Origin: Palsa-504 sp050011155
GTDB taxonomy: Bacteria; Actinomycetota; Actinomycetes; Streptosporangiales; Streptosporangiaceae
Reading direction: 5' to 3'
NCBI GenBank assembly: GCA_050011155.1
Contig: JBEKJP010000015.1
Coordinates: 13,512-77,511, forward strand
DNA: 64,000 nucleotides
Shown in pieces: positions 45,974-54,511 of the stretch (its first letter is position 1; each line of letters starts with the position of its first letter). The notes under the pieces were generated by a model. That model made no database searches. It was not told the origin of the DNA and saw only the letters and a program-made list of their open reading frames with translations. Position numbers and translations under genes: made by a program.

Positions 45974-46018
45974 GCGGACAGGTAACGGGGCAGCACGACC
46001 GCCAGGGGGGACGGGACG

Positions 46019-47218
46019 GTGCCGGGGTTCAGCGGGGTGGACAGCGAGGTGGGCAGGCTCCGGGCGGTTATCGTGCACCGTCCGGGAGCCGAACTGAAAC
46101 GGGCGCGGCCGCGCCATGCCGGGCAGCTGCTCTTCGCCGGCCTGCCCTGGGCCGCGCGGGCCCAGCAGGAGCACGACGTCTTCACCCAGGCTCTGCGGGA
46201 TCACGACGTGCAGGTCCTGTACCTGACCGAGCTGCTCCAGGACGTGATGGAGTACGCCCCGGCCCGGCAGCAGGCGATCACCGCCGCGCTCGGCTCGGTC
46301 ATGCTCGGCGACGAGCTGACCGCTCAGCTCCGGTGCCACCTGGACGGGCTCGACCCGGAGGCCCTGGCCGAGACCCTCATCACCGGGCTCACCGCGGGCG
46401 AGTTCCGCCCTGGCCGCGGCGCGGTGTACCAGCTGCTCGGCACCTCGGAGTTCATCCTCCGGCCCCTGCCGGACCTGGTCTTCCTCCGGGATCCGAGCGT
46501 CTGGATCGGTGACCAGGTGGCGGTGGCCAGCCCGGCTGCGGCCAGCCGCCGGCTGCCGGCCGAGCTGACCGACGTCATCTACGCCCACCACCCGCTGTTC
46601 GCCGGGACCAAGACGCTGTACCGGCCCGGTCAGGAGCCGCTGCACGGCGGTGATCTGCTGCTGGTCGCCCCGGGGGTGATCGCGGCGGGCTGCCCGCCGC
46701 CCGGGGCGGCCCGGCTGGCCCGGCGGATCTTCGACGCCGGACTGGCGCACACCGTGCTCGCGGTCCCGCTCGGCCACCCGGAGCGGCGGCTGGACACCGT
46801 CTGTACCATGGTGAGCGGAGATACGGTCCTGATGCGCCCGGCGGTGGCCTACTCGCTGACCGCCCGGGCGCTGACCCCGGGCGCCGACGGTCCGCGGGTC
46901 TCGCACCCGCGAGCCTTCCTCCCGGCCGCCGCCGCGGCGGCCGGGCTGGACCGGCTGCGGGTGATCGAGACCGGGTTCGGGCCCACCGGCCGCGAGCAGT
47001 GGGACGACGCCAGCAACCTGCTGGTGCTGGCTCCGGGCCTGGTCGTGACGCACGAACGGAACGTGGTGACCCTGGCCCGGCTGGAACGATGCGGCATCGA
47101 GAGCATCGCGGTGCCCGGCAGTGAGCTGTGCGGCCCGCGGGGCGGACCGCGCAGCCTGTGCTGCCCGACCAGCCGGGATCCGGCGGCGCTTCCTGGCGGC
47201 TTAGGCAGCGAACTTTAA
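46019..47218 (+). CDS. Arginine deiminase-family protein lacking catalytic residues (pseudoenzyme candidate)
   Basis: A 399-residue protein aligned by eye with arginine deiminase along its full length (VDSEVGRLRAVIVHRPGAEL at the start; LRPLPDLVFLRDPSVWI; IYAHHPLF; REQWDDASNLLVLAPGLVVT; GIESIAVPGSEL). The Asp of FLRDPS is kept. The EGGD motif reads HGGD, MHLDT reads RRLDT, and the nucleophile Cys in GGPRC is Ser (GGPRSLCCP). Glu, His and Cys of the catalytic set are thus all changed. It probably does not hydrolyse arginine and may bind a ligand instead. It lies between HATPase and STAS genes. Confidence 0.85.
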   Translation: MPGFSGVDSEVGRLRAVIVHRPGAELKRARPRHAGQLLFAGLPWAARAQQEHDVFTQALRDHDVQVLYLTELLQDVMEYAPARQQAITAALGSVMLGDELTAQLRCHLDGLDPEALAETLITGLTAGEFRPGRGAVYQLLGTSEFILRPLPDLVFLRDPSVWIGDQVAVASPAAASRRLPAELTDVIYAHHPLFAGTKTLYRPGQEPLHGGDLLLVAPGVIAAGCPPPGAARLARRIFDAGLAHTVLAVPLGHPERRLDTVCTMVSGDTVLMRPAVAYSLTARALTPGADGPRVSHPRAFLPAAAAAAGLDRLRVIETGFGPTGREQWDDASNLLVLAPGLVVTHERNVVTLARLERCGIESIAVPGSELCGPRGGPRSLCCPTSRDPAALPGGLGSEL

Positions 47219-47277
47219 GGATGCGCTCAGCGTAGTTGCCTGGCTTCCGGGCGCCCGGCTGCGGTATGGTTCCGCTC

Positions 47278-47631
47278 GTGGAGCTAAATGTCTCAAGTCG
47301 ATTTCACGATGATCACACAATCGTGACCATTTGCGGTGAGATCGATCTCTATACCGCTCCGCGGCTGCACAGCGAACTCGTCGCCGTCCTGGTCGATGGC
47401 ATGCCCACGCGGGTTGTGATTGACATGTCCGGCGTGGATTTCTGCGACTCGACCGGCATGAACGTGCTGCTTTCCTGCCTGCGCCGGGTGCGTGAGCGGG
47501 GCGGCGAGCTCGAGATCGCTGCCCCGAAGCCCGCGGTGCGCAAGATCCTCCAGGTGACCGGCCTCGACTCGGTGTTCACCGTGGTCGACGGCTCGGCGCT
47601 GAACCAGCCGAACCCGGCCGTCCCGCAGTAG
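47278..47631 (+). CDS. STAS-domain anti-sigma factor antagonist
   Basis: A 117-residue STAS protein (DDHTIVTICGEIDLYTAPRL; VVIDMSGVDFCDSTGMNVLL; LEIAAPKPAVRKILQVTGL). The Ser in FCDSTGM is the expected phosphorylation site of SpoIIAA/RsbV-type antagonists. A partner-switching pair with the HATPase protein two genes upstream is likely. The frame extends upstream to 47236, but GTG 47278 matches the family start. Confidence 0.93.
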   Translation: MELNVSSRFHDDHTIVTICGEIDLYTAPRLHSELVAVLVDGMPTRVVIDMSGVDFCDSTGMNVLLSCLRRVRERGGELEIAAPKPAVRKILQVTGLDSVFTVVDGSALNQPNPAVPQ

Positions 47632-47671
47632 AAGGACGCGGGCGGGGATTCGTTCGCCTAGTATCGGGCCC

Positions 47672-48373
47672 ATGTCAGAGGCCGGAGACATCGCGGTTAT
47701 CATTCCCGCGCGGGACGAGGCCGACCGCATCGCCGCGACCGTGACGGCTGCGACCGTCCTCGACGGCGTCGGGCTCGTGGTGGTGGTCGACGACGGCTCG
47801 CGGGATGGCACCAGCGGGCTGGCCCGCCGGGCGGGCGCCGTGGTGCTGCGGCACGCCCGCAACCGGGGCAAGGCCGCCGCGATGCAGTCCGGGGCGAACG
47901 CGGTCGGCCTGGTCGACCAGCGGGAGCGCCGTGCGCACCCGCGGCACCTGCTGTTCCTCGACGCGGATCTGGCCGAGTCGGCCGCGCGGGCCGGGCCGCT
48001 GGCCGGGCCGGTGCTGGCCGGCCGGGCCGACATGACCATCGCCGTCTTCGCCGCGACGGTCAAGCTCGGCGGGCACGGCCTGGTGGTGGGGCTGTCCGGG
48101 GCCGGCATCCGCCGGGCCGTCGGCTGGCAGCCGGCCCAGCCGCTGAACGGGCAGCGCTGCCTGACCCGCGCGGCGTTCGAAGCCGCGCGGCCGCTGGCCC
48201 GCGGCTGGGGGGTGGAGACCGCGCTCACCATCGACCTGATGCGGCAGGGATTCCGGGTCGCCGAGGTCGAGGTGGAGCTGGCGCACCGGGCGACCGGGAC
48301 CGGCCTGGGCGCCCAGCTGCACCGCGCGCACCAGCTCACCGACGTCGCCAGGGCGCTCGCCGCACGAAGGTGA
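47672..48373 (+). CDS. Family 2 glycosyltransferase
   Basis: A 233-residue GT-A enzyme: IAVIIPARDEADRIAATV, VVVVDDGSRDGTSG, RNRGKAAAMQSG and the metal-binding LLFLDADLAE. It resembles polyprenyl-phosphate sugar synthases and glucosyl-phosphoglycerate synthases, without membrane anchor. Since two GT-C enzymes needing polyprenyl-phosphate sugars follow, it could supply such a donor. Its stop overlaps a 14-base repeat array that leads into the next gene. Confidence 0.85.
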   Translation: MSEAGDIAVIIPARDEADRIAATVTAATVLDGVGLVVVVDDGSRDGTSGLARRAGAVVLRHARNRGKAAAMQSGANAVGLVDQRERRAHPRHLLFLDADLAESAARAGPLAGPVLAGRADMTIAVFAATVKLGGHGLVVGLSGAGIRRAVGWQPAQPLNGQRCLTRAAFEAARPLARGWGVETALTIDLMRQGFRVAEVEVELAHRATGTGLGAQLHRAHQLTDVARALAARR

Positions 48374-48435
48374 CCGCCCCGAGATGACCGCCCCGAGATG
48401 ACCGCCCCGAGATGACAGCCCCGAGATGACAGCTG
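48370..48435 (+). repeat. 14-base tandem repeat with ATGA in each unit
   Basis: Four near-identical units (ATGACCGCCCCGAG-like; the first begins GTGACC) follow one another at 14-base steps from 48370, ending at the ATGACAGC of the next gene (48426). Each unit carries an ATGA, placing start codons in different frames; the first includes the stop of the GT2 gene. Confidence 0.85.
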
Positions 48436-50057
48436 AGCGCGCCGGGACCGCCGGGCTCATCGCGGCTGGGGTGAGCGTGGCGGGCACGTTCGCCGTCGCG
48501 GTGGCCGGCCCGTCGGTCATGGAACCGGCGCTGCCGGGACGCCCCGGCCAGCCGCCCTGGTCGCTGGGACTGCAGCCGTCTCCTTACCTGACGATCGGGC
48601 TGACCGCGACCGCGCTGGCCCTCGGGGCGTTCGGCCTGATGCTCATGCTGCGGGCGGTCCGCCGCGGCTGGTCGGTCCCGGCCCGCGCCATGCTGATCGC
48701 CGGGCTGCTGGCGGCGGCCGCGCTGACCCTGGTGCCGCCGTTCGGCTCCTCTGACCATCTCAGCTACGCCGCTTACGGGCGGATGCTCGTCACCGGGCAC
48801 AACCCGTACACCACCACCCCCGCCCAGCTGGCCGCGCTGGGTGACCCGGTGGCCCGGGCGGTGCAGGACTGGCGGGGAGCGCCGTCGGTCTACGGACCGC
48901 TCGCGACGGCCATCCAGGCGCTGGCCTCGCTGGCCGGCGGGACCTCGGTGCGGCTCACGGTGTTCGTCCTCGGCCTGGCCAACCTGGCCGCGTTCGCCGC
49001 CGTGGCGCTGCTGCTGCACCGGATGACCCGGCACGACCCGGCCCGCCAGCGGCGCGCGGCCCTGCTGTGGGCGGCTAACCCGGTGCTGCTCCAGGTGCTG
49101 GTCGCCGGCGCCCACGTGGACGGCCAGGCGGTCGTCTTCGGCGTCGCGGCGGTGGCGGTGATGTCCCCGGTGCTGTCGCGCGGTGCGTCCGCCCCCCCGG
49201 TGGCGGGCCGCCCGCTGGGACGGGCGGCGACCGCTGGCGTGCTGGTCGGGCTGGGGTTCGCGGTCAAGGTCACGATCGCCCTCACCGGCCTGGGGCTCGC
49301 TATCGCGCTCGGCTACGGGTGCTGGCGCCGCCGCCAGGCGTGGCGGGAGCTCTGGCCGCCGCTGGCGGCGCTCGGCGCGGGGTTCGCGGTGACGGCGGGC
49401 GCGGCCCTGGCCATCGGCGGATCCGCCCTGCGGCGGCAGACCTCGCAGGCGAGCGGCATGGTGTCGATCGGGTCTCCGTGGCGGGTGGTCCGGTCACTCA
49501 TCCAGCTGGCGGTGACCGGGACGGCGGCGACCGACATCGTGAAGGCCGGGGCGGTCGCGCTGGCCCTGCTCCTCGCGGTGCTGCTGGTCCGCGGGCTAGC
49601 CGGAACGGCCATGACGAACGAGCCAGGCGCGCCCCTCGCGGCCGGACCGGGCGCAGCTCCGGGCCGGTACGCCACGGTCGCGTTCGCGCTCGCGCTGGCC
49701 TGGCTGTTCGCCTGGCCGTACGTGCTGCCGTGGTACGACGCGCTCGGCTGGGCGCTGCTGCCGCTGGCCGCTGGCGGGGCCGCGGAGAGCCTCGGCTGGC
49801 TGCTGCTCGCCCGGACCACCGCGCTCGGCTTCGGCTACCTGCCGGCCCGGCAGGCCGACGCGCCGCTGCCGTCGGGGCTGGGCTGGCTGCAGCCGGTGAT
49901 CAGGCACGGGATCACTCCCGCCGTCCTAGCCGGGGCCACCGTGTGGCTCGTGGTTCTGATGGTGCGATCGAGGCGTATGGTGCAGGCAGGGCCGCCTGAG
50001 GCCGACAAGGCCAGCGGGGCCGCAGGTTCCCAGGCCGCCGAGGCGAAGGCCGCGTGA
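48426..50057 (+). CDS. GT-C polyprenyl-phosphomannose-dependent mannosyltransferase, MptB-like
   Basis: A 543-residue polytopic protein, paralogous to that at 23665-25269: FGSSDHLSYAAYGRMLVTGH and TTPAQLAALGDPVARAVQ in the first loop, SVYGPLATAIQALASLAGGTS, LLWAANPVLLQVLVAGAHVDG. About twelve hydrophobic helices. It probably adds mannose to a lipoglycan on the outer face of the membrane. ATG 48426 is the last ATG of the repeat array. The stop overlaps the next GTG by 4 bases. Confidence 0.87.
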   Translation: MTAERAGTAGLIAAGVSVAGTFAVAVAGPSVMEPALPGRPGQPPWSLGLQPSPYLTIGLTATALALGAFGLMLMLRAVRRGWSVPARAMLIAGLLAAAALTLVPPFGSSDHLSYAAYGRMLVTGHNPYTTTPAQLAALGDPVARAVQDWRGAPSVYGPLATAIQALASLAGGTSVRLTVFVLGLANLAAFAAVALLLHRMTRHDPARQRRAALLWAANPVLLQVLVAGAHVDGQAVVFGVAAVAVMSPVLSRGASAPPVAGRPLGRAATAGVLVGLGFAVKVTIALTGLGLAIALGYGCWRRRQAWRELWPPLAALGAGFAVTAGAALAIGGSALRRQTSQASGMVSIGSPWRVVRSLIQLAVTGTAATDIVKAGAVALALLLAVLLVRGLAGTAMTNEPGAPLAAGPGAAPGRYATVAFALALAWLFAWPYVLPWYDALGWALLPLAAGGAAESLGWLLLARTTALGFGYLPARQADAPLPSGLGWLQPVIRHGITPAVLAGATVWLVVLMVRSRRMVQAGPPEADKASGAAGSQAAEAKAA

Positions 50058-51262
50058 CGCCGTGGCTGGACGGGCGGCCGCGCTGGGTGCTCGTACTGCT
50101 GGGCGCGCTGGCCTGGGGGGCGGCCCTGGCTGTGGTCTTCCCGCTGGTCCGGTGGTACCTGACCAGCGTGCCCGACCAGCGGATGGTCGACCTCAACGTG
50201 TACCGTACCGGCGGCCTGAGCGTGCTGCGGGGCCAGCCGCTCTACGCCGTGGTGACCCCGCCGCCGCAGCTGCTCCCGTTCACCTACCCGCCCGCCGCCG
50301 CGCTGTTCGCGGTGCCGCTGGCGCTGCTGTCCTGGCCGGCCGCCCAGCTGGCCTGGGTGCCCGTCATCTACCTGCCGCTCGCCGTGCTCACCTGGTTCGC
50401 GTTCGCGCCGGCGCTGCGCCGGGTCCCCGCCGGGGGGCCGCGCGCGGCCGCCCTCGCGGCCGCCTTCGCCGCCTGCGCCTACCTGTTCCCGATGCGGGAC
50501 GAGATGCGATTCGGCCAGGTGGACATGGTGCTGCTCGCGATGGCGGTGGCGGACTGCGCGGCCCGCGCGCCGCGCTGGCCGCGGGGGGCGCTGGTCGGGC
50601 TGGCCACCGCGATCAAGCTGGTTCCCGGGGTGTTCATCGTGTACCTGTGGCTGTCCGGACGGCGCCGGGCCGCGGTCACGGCGGCGGTCGCGGCGCTGGC
50701 CTGGACGCTCGGCGCCTGGCTGCTGCTGCCGGATGACTCACGCACCTACTGGACCAGCGCGATCTTCCAATCCGGGCGGCTCGGGTCCAACGCGGGCACC
50801 TCCAACCAGTCGCTGCGTGGCATCGTGCTCCGGGAATTCCTGCCCGGCCCGGCGCCCGGGGCGCTGTGGGCCGCCGTCGCCGCGGCGGTGGCCGTGGCCG
50901 GCTTCGCGGTGGCCCGGCGGCTGGCCCGGGCGTCCCGCGAGCTGGAGGCGATGGCCGTCACCGCGCTGCTCTGGGTGCTGCTCTCGCCGGTCTCCTGGAT
51001 TCACCACTTCGTCGTCGTGATCGTGGCCATCGGCGCGATCCTGGCCGACGGGCGCTCGCCGCGGCGGGTCGCCATCGCGGTCGCGACCGCGATCTTCTTC
51101 GCGCTGACCATCCCCTGGTGGGGCCAGTCCCTGCTGAACCACCACGCGGTGCCCGCCCTGGCGGCGCGGGTCGTGCAGGACGCCTTCGGCATCGCCGCCG
51201 TGGCGCTCGTGGTTATCTTGGCCCGGCTGCCCGCGGCGGACCGGCGCGCCACCGTATCCTGA
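50054..51262 (+). CDS. GT87 (DUF2029) polyprenyl-phosphate-dependent mannosyltransferase
   Basis: A 402-residue polytopic protein with GT87 features: RMVDLNVYRTGGLSVLRGQPLYA after the first span, LLPFTYPPAAALFAVPLAL, FGQVDMVLLAMAVAD, GLATAIKLVPGVFIVYLWLSG and SPVSWIHHFVVV. Such enzymes (PimE, alpha-1,2 mannosyltransferases) act with polyprenyl-phosphomannose. Together with the previous two genes it forms a glycosylation operon. Confidence 0.9.
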   Translation: MTPWLDGRPRWVLVLLGALAWGAALAVVFPLVRWYLTSVPDQRMVDLNVYRTGGLSVLRGQPLYAVVTPPPQLLPFTYPPAAALFAVPLALLSWPAAQLAWVPVIYLPLAVLTWFAFAPALRRVPAGGPRAAALAAAFAACAYLFPMRDEMRFGQVDMVLLAMAVADCAARAPRWPRGALVGLATAIKLVPGVFIVYLWLSGRRRAAVTAAVAALAWTLGAWLLLPDDSRTYWTSAIFQSGRLGSNAGTSNQSLRGIVLREFLPGPAPGALWAAVAAAVAVAGFAVARRLARASRELEAMAVTALLWVLLSPVSWIHHFVVVIVAIGAILADGRSPRRVAIAVATAIFFALTIPWWGQSLLNHHAVPALAARVVQDAFGIAAVALVVILARLPAADRRATVS

Positions 51263-51268
51263 CCCTGT

Positions 51269-51817
51269 GTGATCGCTATAGTGCGTCGTGTGATATCGGT
51301 CGTCACCTCGGTCGCCACCTGGGGCCACCACTGGATCCAGCACTGGATCAGCCACTGGCCGGCCGCGGTCGGGCCCGCCGTCGGCGTGATCGCCATCGTG
51401 GTCGCGGTCATCGCCCACCGGCGCGCCGCCCGGGCCGTGGCCGAGTGCAAGGCCCTGGTCAACGGCAGCATCGGCTCGCACGGCACGGTGGACCCGCGGG
51501 CGCTGCGGGACCTGGCCATCGTCCGCTACGACGCGCTGAGCGAGATGTCCGGCCAGCTGTCCTTCTCGGTCGCGCTGCTCAACGCGCTCGGCGACGGCGT
51601 GGTGCTCAGCTCCATCAACGGGCGGTCTGAGACCCGCACCTACGCGAAGGCCGTCCGCGGCGGGGACGGCACGCAGCCGCTGTCGCCGGAGGAGGAGCAC
51701 GCGGTCCGGGCCGCCCGGCTCGGGCGCGGGCTGCCCGCCATGGAGCAGGCCGCCGCCCCCGAGGTGACCGTACGGACCCGGCCGCCGCGGCCGGCCCGGC
51801 CCAGCCCCGCGTCTTAG
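51269..51817 (+). CDS. DUF4446 family membrane protein
   Basis: A 182-residue protein with an N-terminal amphipathic/His-Trp segment (WGHHWIQHWISHWPA), one membrane helix (VGPAVGVIAIVVAVIAHRR), and the DUF4446 core (DLAIVRYDALSEMSGQLSF, SVALLNALGDGVVLSSINGR, SETRTYAKAV). Function unknown; it stands upstream of pheA as in other actinobacteria. GTG 51269 lies six bases after the GT87 stop. Confidence 0.88.
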   Translation: MIAIVRRVISVVTSVATWGHHWIQHWISHWPAAVGPAVGVIAIVVAVIAHRRAARAVAECKALVNGSIGSHGTVDPRALRDLAIVRYDALSEMSGQLSFSVALLNALGDGVVLSSINGRSETRTYAKAVRGGDGTQPLSPEEEHAVRAARLGRGLPAMEQAAAPEVTVRTRPPRPARPSPAS

Positions 51818-51858
51818 CGAAGCACCGGCACGCACGCGGGGCTGGCATCATGTGGGCT

Positions 51859-52770
51859 ATGCCTTACGCCTACCTGGGTCCCGAGGGGACGTTCTCCGAG
51901 GCGGCCCTGCGGGCCGTCGCCCCCGACGCCGAGCCGCTGCCCTGCCCGACCATCCAGGCCACCCTGGCCGCCGTGCGCGAGGGGACCGCGGAACGGGCCG
52001 TGGTCCCGATCGAGAGCTCGGTGGAAGGCGTCGTCACCGCCACCCTCGACGACCTGACGTCCGGCAACGACCTGGTCATCATGGCGGAACTCCAGCTCCC
52101 CATCGCGTTCGCGCTGCTGGCCAGGCCGGGGACCGCGCTGGCCGACATCAAGCGGCTCGGCGGCCACCCGCAGTCGATGCCTCAGTGCCGCGGCTGGCTG
52201 GCCGGCCATCTCCCGGACGCCGAATGGGTCCCGCTGGCCTCCAACGCCGAGGCGGCCCGCCAGGCCTCCGAGGGACACGTGGACGCCGCGCTGGCCGGGG
52301 CCTTCGCCGCCGCCCGGTATGGCCTCGAGGTCGTCGCGGCCGACGTCCACGACCGGTCCACCGCCGTCACCCGGTTCGTGGTGGTGTCCCCGCCCCGCCC
52401 GCTGCCCGCGCGCACCGGCGCGGACCGCACGTCGCTGGCCGCGTTCCTGATCGAAGACCACCCGGGCGCGCTGCTGGAGATCCTCACCGAGTTCGCGGTG
52501 CGGGGCATCAACCTCACCACGATCCAGTCGCGGCCGACCGGCGACCGGCTCGGCCAGTACTACTTCTTCATCGACTGCGAGGGGCACGTCGACGATGCCC
52601 GGGTGGGCGAGGCGCTGATGGGCCTGCGCCGGGTTTGCCGCGACGTGCGCTTCCTCGGCAGCTACGCCCGCTGCGACGGCAGCGCCACCCAGGTCAGGCA
52701 GGGGACCTCGGACGGGGAATTCGCTGAGGCCGCCGCCTGGCTGGGACGGCTGAGGTTCGGTCGGCCGTAG
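51859..52770 (+). CDS. pheA: Prephenate dehydratase
   Basis: A 303-residue protein that converts prephenate to phenylpyruvate for phenylalanine synthesis. The dehydratase domain (YLGPEGTFSEAALRAV, VVPIESSVEGVVTATLDDL, AALAGAFAAARYGLEVVA, TAVTRFVVVSP) spans residues 1-185. An ACT domain (SLAAFLIEDHPGALLEILTEF, GINLTTIQSRPTGDRLGQY) follows. The Phe-binding ESRP motif reads QSRP. ATG 51850 is an alternative start. Confidence 0.95.
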   Translation: MPYAYLGPEGTFSEAALRAVAPDAEPLPCPTIQATLAAVREGTAERAVVPIESSVEGVVTATLDDLTSGNDLVIMAELQLPIAFALLARPGTALADIKRLGGHPQSMPQCRGWLAGHLPDAEWVPLASNAEAARQASEGHVDAALAGAFAAARYGLEVVAADVHDRSTAVTRFVVVSPPRPLPARTGADRTSLAAFLIEDHPGALLEILTEFAVRGINLTTIQSRPTGDRLGQYYFFIDCEGHVDDARVGEALMGLRRVCRDVRFLGSYARCDGSATQVRQGTSDGEFAEAAAWLGRLRFGRP

Positions 52771-52808
52771 TCGAGCCAGGGCCGTTCGGTATTAAGGTTT
52801 TAAGGGTT

Positions 52809-53360
52809 TTAGAGGTACGGGCTTGAGCCGGGACGCTGCGGCGGCCCTTCCTGCTGGTCCGGGGGGATCATCCCGGGCGGTAGGGCGCGGCGCATCTGCT
52901 CGAGCTGGGCGCGGGCCGCCATCTGCTGGGCGAACAGCGTGGTCTGGATGCCGTGGAACAGCCCTTCCAGCCAGCCCACCAGCTGCGCCTGGGCGATCCG
53001 CAGCTCGGCCTCGCTCGGCAGGTCCTCCTCGGTGAACGGCAGCGACAGCCGCTCGAGCTCGTCCACGAGCTCGGGCGCCAGCCCGTCCTCGAGCTCCTTG
53101 ACCGAGTTCTGGTGGATCTCCTTGAGCCGGGCCCGGCTCTTCTCGTCCAGCGGCGCCGCGCGGACCTCCTCGAGCAACTGCCTGACCATGTTGCCGATCC
53201 GCATGACCTTGGCCGGCTGCTCGACCATCTCGGTCACCGGGCGCTCGCGGCTGACGCCTTCCTCCTGCCCCTGCTCGGGGCTCCCCATCGTGATCCCGTC
53301 CGGGCCTACCACGAGGACCTGGGGCTGTTCTTCTGCCGGTGGGTTCATCCCGTCGCTCAT
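52809..53360 (-). CDS. bpa: Bacterial proteasome activator Bpa
   Basis: A 183-residue helical protein: VEQPAKVMRIGNMVRQLLEEVR, EIHQNSVKELEDGLAPELVDELERLSLPF and AQLVGWLEGLFHGIQTTLFAQQ form the four-helix core of Bpa/PafE. These ATP-independent rings open the 20S proteasome through a C-terminal HbYX-like tail; here the chain ends SSPYL, keeping the penultimate Tyr. Its presence implies a proteasome in this organism. ATG 53360 is chosen; ATG 53348 is an alternative. Confidence 0.93.
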   Translation of the reverse strand: MSDGMNPPAEEQPQVLVVGPDGITMGSPEQGQEEGVSRERPVTEMVEQPAKVMRIGNMVRQLLEEVRAAPLDEKSRARLKEIHQNSVKELEDGLAPELVDELERLSLPFTEEDLPSEAELRIAQAQLVGWLEGLFHGIQTTLFAQQMAARAQLEQMRRALPPGMIPPDQQEGPPQRPGSSPYL

Positions 53361-53404
53361 TCCCCTAGTCTGTCCGATCCGCACCGCTGCCCGGGCCGCC
53401 CGTA

Positions 53405-54385
53405 TCATTCCCGCACGAGCAAGATCTTGCCGATGTGCTCGCTGGCCGTCATGGCCCGGTGGGCCGCGGGCGCCTGCGTCATCGGCAGTTCCCGGTCGAT
53501 GACCGCCTGGACCTGCCCGGTCCCGATGAGCGGCCACACGTGGTCGCGGACGGCCGCCACTACCTCGGCCTTCTGCCCGGCCGGGCGGGCGCGCAGCGTG
53601 GTCGCGTACACGCTGGCCCGCTTGCCCTGCAGCACGCCCAGGTCGAGCTCGGCCCGGCTGCCGCCCTGCCGTCCGATGATGACCAGCCGCCCGCCGGTGG
53701 CCAGCGCGGCCAGGTTACGGGCCAGGTAGCTGGCGCCCATGATGTCGAGGATCACGTCGGCGCCCGCGCCGCCGGTGGCGTCGTGCAGGGCCGCGACGAA
53801 ATCTTCCTCCCGGTAGTTGATGGCGATGTCGGCGCCGAGCTCGCGGCACCGGTCCAGCTTCTGCGCCGAACCGGCGGTGCAGGCCACCCGGGCGCCGAAC
53901 GCCTTGCCCAATTGGATCGCCATCGTGCCGATGCCGCTGCTGCCGCCGTGCACCAGCAGGGTCTCGCCGGCTTGGAGGGCAGCCAGCTGGAAGACGTTGG
54001 AGTACACCGTGCACGCCGTCTCGGGGAAGGACGCCGCCGTGATCAGGCTGACCTTCGGCGGCAGCGGCAGCACCTGCCCGGCGGGCACCACGACCTGCTC
54101 GGCGTAACCGCCCCCGGCCAGCAGCGCGCACACTTCGTCACCCGGGCGCCAGTCCGCGACGCCGTCGCCGACGGCGCGGATCCGGCCCGCGCACTCCAGG
54201 CCCGGGTACGGCGGCGCGCCCGGCGGCGGCGGGTACAGGCCCTGCCGCTGCATCAGGTCCGCGCGGTTGACGCCGCTGGCGGAGATGTCGATGACCACCT
54301 CGCCGGGTCCCGGAACCGGGTCGGGCACCTCGAGCCAGCGCAAGACCTCGGGTTCGCCCGGTTCGGTGATGACGATGGCGTGCAT
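53405..54385 (-). CDS. NAD(P)H-quinone oxidoreductase, zinc-independent MDR family
   Basis: A 326-residue medium-chain dehydrogenase/reductase: MHAIVITEPGEPEVLRWLEV, SGVNRADLMQRQGLYPPPPG, YPGLECAGRIRAVG, then the nucleotide-binding LLVHGGSSGIGTMAIQLGKAF and GADVILDIMGASYLARNLAAL. Zinc-binding residues of alcohol dehydrogenases are absent, which fits quinone oxidoreductases. GGAGAG precedes ATG 54385. It is divergent from the ParA-like gene. Confidence 0.93.
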   Translation of the reverse strand: MHAIVITEPGEPEVLRWLEVPDPVPGPGEVVIDISASGVNRADLMQRQGLYPPPPGAPPYPGLECAGRIRAVGDGVADWRPGDEVCALLAGGGYAEQVVVPAGQVLPLPPKVSLITAASFPETACTVYSNVFQLAALQAGETLLVHGGSSGIGTMAIQLGKAFGARVACTAGSAQKLDRCRELGADIAINYREEDFVAALHDATGGAGADVILDIMGASYLARNLAALATGGRLVIIGRQGGSRAELDLGVLQGKRASVYATTLRARPAGQKAEVVAAVRDHVWPLIGTGQVQAVIDRELPMTQAPAAHRAMTASEHIGKILLVRE

Positions 54386-54511
54386 TCTCTCTCCTTCTGG
54401 TGGTCTGGCGCGGTGACTCGTGCTAGCCGAGAGACGAGAGACGGCAACTGAGAGCAACCACTCCAGTGCGCTGGGTATCGAAAACGCGTTATTTGGCTTA
54501 CGCTCAAAGAG

